Assembly: GCA_002425825.1 (NCBI GenBank)
Contig: DIMZ01000122.1
Span: forward strand, 1 to 5,645
Direction of reading: 5' to 3'
Source of the DNA: Cloacimonetes bacterium UBA5553
GTDB lineage: Bacteria > Cloacimonadota > Cloacimonadia > Cloacimonadales > Cloacimonadaceae
DNA length: 5,645 nt
The notes under the pieces were generated by a model. The model had not been told where the DNA came from, ran no database searches, and worked only from the letters and a program-made list of their open reading frames with translations. Position numbers and translations under genes: made by a program. The first letter of the stretch is position 1; every line of letters begins with the position of its first letter. This document shows positions 1 through 4,841 of the stretch, in pieces.

Positions 1-157
1 GCGTAATTCATTAGTAATTGTACCGCAATATCAGCAAGATAGACACGTCATACTCATAACAAGATTTACCGGCAATAATATACCTATTGTCAGCATCATT
101 TAACGCATTAAGTTATAGTTATATTCGTATTATTATGCATAAAGGGAGGAAAATAGC
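1..157 (+). promoter_or_regulatory. AT-rich non-coding leader and probable promoter region of the acetyltransferase gene
   Basis: No credible coding region is visible here, and stop codons are frequent in the plus frames. The last 60 bases are very AT-rich and hold several -10-like hexamers (TATAGT at 114-119, TATATT at 120-125, TATTAT at 128-133 and 131-136). None has a well-spaced good -35: TTGTCA at 87-92 lies 21 bp before TATAGT, and TTTAAC at 99-104 lies 15 bp before TATATT. A promoter probably lies between about 85 and 136, but I cannot say which hexamers are used. A perfect 10-bp palindrome, TTATGCATAA, sits at 133-142 directly before the Shine-Dalgarno. Confidence 0.35.
143..150 (+). 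promoter_or_regulatory. Strong Shine-Dalgarno of the acetyltransferase gene
   Basis: AGGGAGGA lies 7 nt before the ATG at 158. This is a near-ideal anti-16S match and spacing, and it fixes the start codon. It is the strongest ribosome-binding site in the window. Confidence 0.85.
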
Positions 158-913
158 ATGCCTTTGCCATTTAACATCAAGCGCATGATAGACACAGAGT
201 TGCATTTCCCCCAGCGTTTTGCCACCATGCAGAACAAGAACTGGGGACTGCTTTTTTTTAACGAGGGCAACAAGGCTTCTCACGATAGCAATCACGCCGT
301 TATTACCGACTTCATTGGTGTAGAAAGTTCAATTCGTGATATTGAGTTTTTTTACAAAAGCAAGGGCATTGCCCCCAGAGTGTATCCCTCTTTGCAAGCG
401 CATGAAGCAGAAAAGATAATTCCGGCATTACAGAATCATGGCTTCATTATTGAACTAAAAGAAGATCAATACTACCTTCACGACCACGAAAGCACATTAA
501 AGCAGGTGGATAATCTGCATGTAGAGCGCATTAGAAAGCTTGATATCGACATGATGGAAACCATAGCAGTAGAGTATGGCGGCGATTGGACTATAAAAGT
601 AGTGGAGCGGCACCTGCTGCATCCCTCTTACCATTTGCTGGGCGGTTATCATGATGGTGAGCTAGCTGCCTTTGCTTCCGTTAGCGTGTTTGCCGGCTAC
701 AGCCGGGTGGACGATGTGTTTACTCGCGACAAATTTAGAGGCAAGGGCTTTGCAGGTACCATGATTCACACTTTGGTAAACTATCATCGTGGCATTACCG
801 ACAACCATCTTTATCTATATGCAAACAATCCGGCTGTCATAAAAATTTACGAAAAAGCTGGATTCTCGGCTTTACCGCAAGACTTTCAATGCTGGTTTGC
901 CCACAAGGAGTAA
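158..913 (+). CDS. GNAT-family N-acetyltransferase, substrate unknown
   Basis: A 251-residue protein with a C-terminal GNAT (Gcn5-related) acyl-CoA transferase fold. Residues about 122-249 carry the recognisable parts: a beta-strand with VDDVFT (184-189), then the acetyl-CoA pyrophosphate-binding motif A R-G-K-G-F-A (R194 to A199, fitting Q/R-x-x-G-x-G/A) followed by a helix. Motif B is YANNPAVIKIYEKAGF, residues 221-236, where N223/N224 and Y231 occupy positions often used for CoA contact and as general acid. The first ~115 residues form a separate, less conserved lobe, as in longer two-lobed GNATs, and probably shape the acceptor pocket. No signal peptide or membrane segment is seen, so it should be cytosolic. 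The ATG at 158 is chosen for its AGGGAGGA 7 nt upstream. It is the only plus-strand gene and converges on the cyclophilin gene, so it is a separate transcription unit. The acceptor (small molecule, peptide or protein N-terminus) cannot be deduced. The family call is firm and the function is open. Confidence 0.88.
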   Translation: MPLPFNIKRMIDTELHFPQRFATMQNKNWGLLFFNEGNKASHDSNHAVITDFIGVESSIRDIEFFYKSKGIAPRVYPSLQAHEAEKIIPALQNHGFIIELKEDQYYLHDHESTLKQVDNLHVERIRKLDIDMMETIAVEYGGDWTIKVVERHLLHPSYHLLGGYHDGELAAFASVSVFAGYSRVDDVFTRDKFRGKGFAGTMIHTLVNYHRGITDNHLYLYANNPAVIKIYEKAGFSALPQDFQCWFAHKE

Positions 914-923
914 GATAGCTATA

Positions 924-2024
924 TTAGCTCCGTATTAAGTGGCTTCTGCTTAGTATAACCTTGTTTCCGGACTTCAAGCGCACGAGGTATATCCCCGATG
1001 GGCAGGTTTTGCCCATGCTATCTGTGGCATCCCAACGGACAAGTGATGTTCCTTTTTGTGCTGTTCCGCGCTTTATGCTGCGTATTAGCTGACCTTTTAT
1101 ATTAAACACATCCACTTCCACTTCGGCTGCCTTTTCTAAGCTCAATTCAATATCTAGCACTAAGCTGAAGGGATTGGGATAGCAGTGTAATGATATGCCG
1201 GGTTTTGCAGGGCTTAGCTCATCGCTAATTGCCGTTCCGGCATTCACTTGCCAGGACACGCTGTGGCTAATGCTGTCTGAAGAAATCACATTGCAGCTAA
1301 TGGTATTTATGCCAGCTTGCACAATTTGAGGCTCGAATATCATGTCTGTTTGCCCTTCTTGCAGAACGTCGTTTATCCGCCATTCAAAGCTTAGCTGAGC
1401 AGTATTGGTGTAAGCTTCCACCATAAAGGTAAGAACATCGCCGGGACTGCACAAAATCTCTTCATCGGGTTCGGGGTATAAACTGCTGATGTGCAAATCC
1501 AACATGCGAAGCTGATGAATGGTAACGGGAGTTATAGGCCTATCGCTAGCGTCCACAGGAACTCCACCTATTGCCAATACATTCTCCAGTCCCTCAATCA
1601 CCTTGCCAAACACAGCATAGTTACCGTTTAATGTGGGGCGCGGAGCAAGAGTGAAATAATACTGGCTACCTGCAGAATTAGGTGCACTGGTCTTTGCCAT
1701 AGCCAGCATACCGGCACGGTTGTGATCCAAAAGTGGGCTAATCTCATCCACAATAGTCCAGCCAGGACCACCGTATCCTGTACCGAAAGGACAGCCATCT
1801 TGAATCACAAAGCCTTGAATAACGCGATGGAATATCTTGTTGTTATAAAATCCATTGTTGGTTAGCAGAGTAAAATTATTGGCGGTGATTGGCACAATCT
1901 CGTCGTACAACTCCGCTGTAAAGCTGCCCATTGAGGTGTGCCACCGGGCAAATCTGCGTGCCTGAACGGCAACAGGTAAACATATAAGACAAATAATCAC
2001 TGCATAAAGCATAGCTCTTTTCAT
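924..2024 (-). CDS. Exported cyclophilin-type peptidyl-prolyl isomerase with Ig-like and C-terminal sorting-type domains
   Basis: A 366-residue protein predicted to catalyse cis-trans isomerisation of prolyl bonds outside the cytoplasm. Residues 1-22 form a Sec signal peptide (MKR, a hydrophobic core, then AVQA before RR). No lipobox is seen. Residues about 25-175 are the cyclophilin domain: FHRVIQGFVIQ (65-75) aligns H66, R67, F72 and Q75 with human CypA H54, catalytic R55, F60 and Q63, and NSAGSQYYF (116-124) matches the family signature. Y123 replaces CypA F113, T131 replaces W121 and Y136 replaces H126; such changes occur in bacterial cyclophilins and suggest low cyclosporin affinity. Residues about 180-262 resemble an Ig/PKD-like beta domain. 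Residues about 278-366 are a FlgD-Ig-like / type A sorting-type module (YPNPF 282-286, FNIKGQL 307-313, SGIYLVRL 343-350), suggesting secretion or surface attachment. The start at 2024 has GGGAAGG 6 nt upstream and lies downstream of its own promoter. The domain calls are strong; a T9SS route is inferred. Confidence 0.9.
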   Translation of the reverse strand: MKRAMLYAVIICLICLPVAVQARRFARWHTSMGSFTAELYDEIVPITANNFTLLTNNGFYNNKIFHRVIQGFVIQDGCPFGTGYGGPGWTIVDEISPLLDHNRAGMLAMAKTSAPNSAGSQYYFTLAPRPTLNGNYAVFGKVIEGLENVLAIGGVPVDASDRPITPVTIHQLRMLDLHISSLYPEPDEEILCSPGDVLTFMVEAYTNTAQLSFEWRINDVLQEGQTDMIFEPQIVQAGINTISCNVISSDSISHSVSWQVNAGTAISDELSPAKPGISLHCYPNPFSLVLDIELSLEKAAEVEVDVFNIKGQLIRSIKRGTAQKGTSLVRWDATDSMGKTCPSGIYLVRLKSGNKVILSRSHLIRS

Positions 2025-2030
2025 AACTGA

Positions 2031-2037
2031 CCTTCCC
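2031..2037 (-). promoter_or_regulatory. Shine-Dalgarno deciding the cyclophilin start
   Basis: On the minus strand GGGAAGG lies 6 nt before the ATG at 2024. This supports the short form that begins with the signal peptide MKRAMLYAV. The in-frame alternative 21 codons upstream is a TTG that belongs to the -35 hexamer and has no comparable site. Confidence 0.8.
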
Positions 2038-2058
2038 TTGAAAAATACATTCATATTC

Positions 2059-2087
2059 CTGATAGCAAATAGCAGCATAGATGTCAA
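2059..2087 (-). promoter_or_regulatory. Sigma70-type promoter with extended -10 for the cyclophilin gene
   Basis: Read on the minus strand, a perfect -35 TTGACA (2087-2082) is followed by a 17-bp spacer and the -10 hexamer TATCAG (2064-2059, 4 of 6 consensus bases). The -10 is preceded by TGC, giving the extended form TGnTATCAG. Transcription should begin near 2051-2052, leaving a leader of about 27 nt that contains the GGGAAGG site. The element separates the cyclophilin gene from the sua5 transcript upstream of it. It is predicted from sequence only. Confidence 0.72.
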
Positions 2088-2116
2088 GACTTTCTTTGGC
2101 TTGATACTTTGAAAAA

Positions 2117-2185
2117 GGGGGGGATATGTGCTAAATGGGTGGTTGTCGGTTGTTGACGAATGTGAGATAGGTGAGTTCGGTGATG
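2117..2185 (-). terminator. Candidate Rho-dependent terminator (C-rich, G-poor tract) after sua5
   Basis: The minus-strand RNA of this 69-nt stretch, starting 33 nt past the sua5 stop, contains 31 C and only 4 G by direct count and ends in seven consecutive C followed by five T. High C with low G and little potential structure is the known profile of Rho-utilisation (rut) sites. I see no strong GC hairpin followed by a T-tract after sua5 that could act as an intrinsic terminator. The position, between the sua5 stop and the cyclophilin promoter, is where the operon transcript would need to end. The functional call is inference. Confidence 0.4.
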
Positions 2186-2217
2186 CTACCAGAAGAAGCT
2201 ATCAAGTGGCAGGCTAA

Positions 2218-3192
2218 TTATATACTATGCTCATATTTCCAATAGAACTCAGCTTTGCGTAGTCTGTCCATTATGGCTAATCCGATTCCGGTTTCCAATA
2301 CCGGCTCTGCAAAGATGATGCTAATATCTGGATCATCTTCAAAGCTATGCATAGCACCAAACAAACCGGCTGCGTATTCTTTTAGATCTGATGTTTGCGA
2401 TAGTCGGATAACCTTGCCAAAGCCTTCCTCCAATGTTCCGGAAAAAGAGATAAGACCTGCATTAGATTTGCTTTTTGAGGGCAATGTAGCTGTGTCTGCT
2501 ATCAGGAATGGCTTTCTGGGGCTGTAGTGAGATTTTAACTGCCCTGGTGAGCTTAGCTTGTCTATTCTGGTTTGCAAGTCGTAAGGCATAAGGCTTTCTA
2601 TATCTTCTTTGGTGATTATCCCTTTGCGCAGGATTTGGAACCCAATATCAGTCAGCCTTATGATAGTGGATTCGATACCGATATTGGTACTGCCTCCGTC
2701 CAGAATAAAATCAACATCAGGGAGTTGTTTTCGTACATGTTCGGCAGTAGTGGGACTTATATGGCCGAATCTATTTGCGCTGGGGGCTGCAATTGGGCAG
2801 CCTGAACTTAGTATTAAATCCAGGGCGATATCATTCGCCGGCATTCTGATCCCAACGGTTGAAAGCCCAGACGTAACAATATCCGGAATAATATCACTTT
2901 TGGGTAACACCATGGTTAAAGGTCCCGGCCAAAACCGTTCAGCTAACATATACACCCGCTCATCGAGATTTACCATAAGGCTATTCAGGTTATCCATATC
3001 TGCAATGTGAACTATCAGAGGATCAAATGAGGGACGTTGCTTTAGCTCAAAAATGCGCGCCACGGCAATAGGATTAAGTGCATTTGCCCCAAGTCCATAA
3101 ACTGTTTCTGTTGGCATGGCAACCACACCACCGGCTTTAATAATGTCGGCAGCTATCTGAATGTTAGGAGATCGCATTGGCTTTTCGTTCAT
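2218..3192 (-). CDS. sua5: L-threonylcarbamoyladenylate synthase, two-domain Sua5/YwlC type
   Basis: A 324-residue cytosolic enzyme making threonylcarbamoyl-AMP from L-threonine, bicarbonate and ATP, the first step of the universal tRNA t6A37 modification; TsaD and partners then transfer the group to tRNA. Residues about 10-200 are the YrdC domain: PTETVYGLG (27-35), the K51-x-R53 nucleotide-binding pair followed by P58-L-I-V-H, GIRMP (114-118), PSAN (137-140) and ESTI (174-177). A linker SPGQLKSHYSP (215-225) matches the conserved inter-domain loop of Sua5 proteins that closes over the active site. The C-terminal Sua5 domain (about 228-324) ends with GIGLAIMDRLRKAEF (302-316). The length is slightly below the usual ~340-350. 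The ATG at 3192 has AAGGAA 8 nt upstream, inside the transporter gene; M6 (3177) has no comparable site. It overlaps the transporter by 29 bp, which implies translational coupling, and is the last gene of the purK-purE unit. Confidence 0.95.
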   Translation of the reverse strand: MNEKPMRSPNIQIAADIIKAGGVVAMPTETVYGLGANALNPIAVARIFELKQRPSFDPLIVHIADMDNLNSLMVNLDERVYMLAERFWPGPLTMVLPKSDIIPDIVTSGLSTVGIRMPANDIALDLILSSGCPIAAPSANRFGHISPTTAEHVRKQLPDVDFILDGGSTNIGIESTIIRLTDIGFQILRKGIITKEDIESLMPYDLQTRIDKLSSPGQLKSHYSPRKPFLIADTATLPSKSKSNAGLISFSGTLEEGFGKVIRLSQTSDLKEYAAGLFGAMHSFEDDPDISIIFAEPVLETGIGLAIMDRLRKAEFYWKYEHSI

Positions 3193-4342
3193 TATAGTAG
3201 TTCCTTAAGTACATTATGCTGCCAACTATGCTAAGGCTACCCGCAATAGCAGTTGAGGCAAGGAAAGAGCCGGATATATCTACCATCATGCCACCAATAA
3301 CTGGGGATGCAATTCCCGCAGCGGCATAGCCAAGAAAAACATAAGGGTACACAAGACCCACATTGGCTACTCCAAAAACATGGGAGGTTTCTTTTGCGAA
3401 CAGCACAAAATTTGCCCCAAAGGCTATCCCGATTACCGATGTGACAATTATGAAGCCATATTGACCGATACTGCTGAAGCTAAGTGCCATAGTAGCAAGC
3501 CCCTGAATAAGCAGCGCAAAAAAGATGCTGATGTTTGCTCCCGCATAATCACTTACAGAGCCCCAAAACATTCTTCCCATAAAGTTCGATATGGCAAAAA
3601 TGGATACAGCATGATTCAAGAATCTCAGGTTAATGCCCTGTTGAGAGCCAATCATCTTTAGGTTTCCTATTACAAAAAGACCAGATAGAGTGCCCAACAA
3701 TATGCCCAGTGCGAGCTTTAAAAACATTGGGGACTTCAGAAACCCCTGCAGCTTGCTTTGGTTTCGGCAGCTATTGTCAGTATTAGGCAGATTGGTGATA
3801 AAAGCTGAGGAAATTATTATTATTAGCCCATAGGCAATGCCGAACACCCCGAATACTTCCAATACACTATAAGCCCTTGCCAAAAGCAATTCCGATACTT
3901 CGGTCATCACTAATGCGCCCATGCCAAAACCGGCTGTAACGATGCCGGTAACCAAACCTCGCTTTTTTGGGAATGAACATACCGATAAGCTAATGGATAG
4001 CCAATAACCAAAGCCGGTAGAGATTCCTACTACTAGCCCAATTCCCACTATCACTGCTAAAAGCCTCCCCTGTGATATTGATGCGAGGTAATAACCAAGA
4101 AAAAACAGCACTCCACAAATGTAGCCCATACTTCGCAGCCTGATTACCTTCTGGAGCTTGTTAACAATTATCATGGTGAGGGGAAAAGTGGCTATCAACA
4201 TGCCGAACACAAGCTGAGATTGAGATACGCTAAACTGATAAGCGGTAATAAGCTCAGTTGCCAAAACGCTCCAGGCATATACACCGCCAATGCAGAGCAT
4301 TATTACAAAAGAAGCCACAATGTTCAGGATTCTTTTGCCCAT
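3164..4342 (-). CDS. Major facilitator superfamily transporter, OFA (oxalate/formate antiporter-like) family
   Basis: A 392-residue integral inner-membrane protein with about 12 hydrophobic segments, the usual MFS size. TM1 contains GGVYAWSV (19-26), typical of the OFA family. FPKKRGLVTGIVTAGFGMGA (124-143) matches the conserved OFA stretch around TM4-TM5, and GRMFWGSVSDYAG (256-268) is the second-half equivalent of the MFS loop motif (family form GRxxWGxxSDxxG). A hydrophilic central loop spans about 185-205. OFA members carry small mono- or dicarboxylates such as oxalate, formate, lactate or pyruvate, but the substrate here cannot be read from sequence. The ATG at 4342 is 7 nt after the purE TAA with no evident Shine-Dalgarno, so translation probably depends on ribosomes finishing purE. 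Its 3' end overlaps sua5. Placement between purE and sua5 is unusual; co-transcription is likely, shared function is not shown. Confidence 0.9.
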   Translation of the reverse strand: MGKRILNIVASFVIMLCIGGVYAWSVLATELITAYQFSVSQSQLVFGMLIATFPLTMIIVNKLQKVIRLRSMGYICGVLFFLGYYLASISQGRLLAVIVGIGLVVGISTGFGYWLSISLSVCSFPKKRGLVTGIVTAGFGMGALVMTEVSELLLARAYSVLEVFGVFGIAYGLIIIISSAFITNLPNTDNSCRNQSKLQGFLKSPMFLKLALGILLGTLSGLFVIGNLKMIGSQQGINLRFLNHAVSIFAISNFMGRMFWGSVSDYAGANISIFFALLIQGLATMALSFSSIGQYGFIIVTSVIGIAFGANFVLFAKETSHVFGVANVGLVYPYVFLGYAAAGIASPVIGGMMVDISGSFLASTAIAGSLSIVGSIMYLRNYYNERKANAIS

Positions 4343-4349
4343 GCTTGCA

Positions 4350-4841
4350 TTACGCCATTATAGCTTTGGCTTTGGCTATTACTTCATCCTTCATGGCATG
4401 TTTATAAGCAATAACGCGCTCGAGTATGATGGGATCGGACACGGCAATAATCTGGGCTGCCAGAATACCGGCGTTTTTTGCCCCGTTAAGAGCTACGGTA
4501 GCCACAGGCACTCCCCCCGGCATTTGCAGGATGGATAAGATAGAGTCCCATCCATCTACGGAATTGCTGGACTTACTAGGAACGCCTATAACCGGCAAGG
4601 GCGAAATAGCGGCAATCATTCCGGGTAGGTGAGCCGCTCCGCCTGCTCCGGCAATTATCACCTTTATGCCTCGGTGATGGGCTGAGCTGGCATATTCATA
4701 TAGCTTTTCCGGTGTTCTGTGAGCAGACACGATGTCCAGCTCATAGTTTATCTCAAAGTGTTTCAAGATGTCTGCGGCTTGCTTCATTACTCCTAAATCG
4801 GAGTCTGAGCCCATAACGATGCTAACTAACTTTGTTTCCAT
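4350..4841 (-). CDS. purE: PurE, N5-carboxyaminoimidazole ribonucleotide mutase (class I)
   Basis: A 163-residue cytosolic enzyme that converts N5-CAIR to CAIR in de novo purine synthesis, acting directly after PurK. Seen in the sequence: the phosphate-binding GSDSD (11-15), SAHRTP (39-44) whose H41 aligns with the catalytic H45 of E. coli PurE, the glycine-rich GAGGAAHLPG (65-74), and QMPGGVPVAT (106-115). The following ALNGAKNAGILAAQII (117-132) is an ordinary class I variant of the family's AIGxAGAxNA stretch. Together with a separate purK next door, this supports the class I mutase and not the class II AIR carboxylase. The length is typical. The ATG at 4841 has AAAGG 7 nt upstream within AAAGGTGAGG. 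Its first 16 bases overlap the end of purK in another frame, implying coupled translation. The TAA stop at 4350-4352 lies 7 nt before the transporter ATG. Confidence 0.97.
   Translation of the reverse strand: METKLVSIVMGSDSDLGVMKQAADILKHFEINYELDIVSAHRTPEKLYEYASSAHHRGIKVIIAGAGGAAHLPGMIAAISPLPVIGVPSKSSNSVDGWDSILSILQMPGGVPVATVALNGAKNAGILAAQIIAVSDPIILERVIAYKHAMKDEVIAKAKAIMA

Noticed and set aside
917..929. AGCTA-TAT-TAGCT hairpin as a bidirectional terminator
   Set aside because: The stem is only 5 bp with a 3-nt loop and two G:C pairs, and there is no T-tract on either side.
2025..2087. Extension of the cyclophilin reading frame to a TTG start at 2087
   Set aside because: The TTG is the first half of a perfect -35 TTGACA, the intervening codons cover the -10 and leader, and the ATG at 2024 has a good Shine-Dalgarno and begins a proper signal peptide.
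2141..2188. Tandem-like repeats: GGTTGT twice at 2141-2153 and GTGA starting every 9 nt at 2162, 2171 and 2180
   Set aside because: The copies diverge strongly outside a few bases and are expected in such a G-rich plus strand. The overall C-over-G bias of the transcript explains them better than a repeat array or binding-site cluster.
2255..3010. Plus-strand reading frames of 77-133 codons opposite sua5
   Set aside because: They lie antisense to a clearly conserved enzyme, have no recognisable domain, and lack convincing ribosome-binding sites.
4323..4351. Mini reading frame from the TAATG overlap at the purE stop (minus strand, 8 codons)
   Set aside because: It is very short, lacks its own Shine-Dalgarno, and runs into the transporter gene in another frame. 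A chance TAATG is the simplest explanation.
3380..4632. Plus-strand reading frames opposite the transporter and purE
   Set aside because: They are shadows of conserved genes on the other strand. The repeated cysteine/histidine content reflects complementary codons of the membrane protein, not a metal-binding protein.
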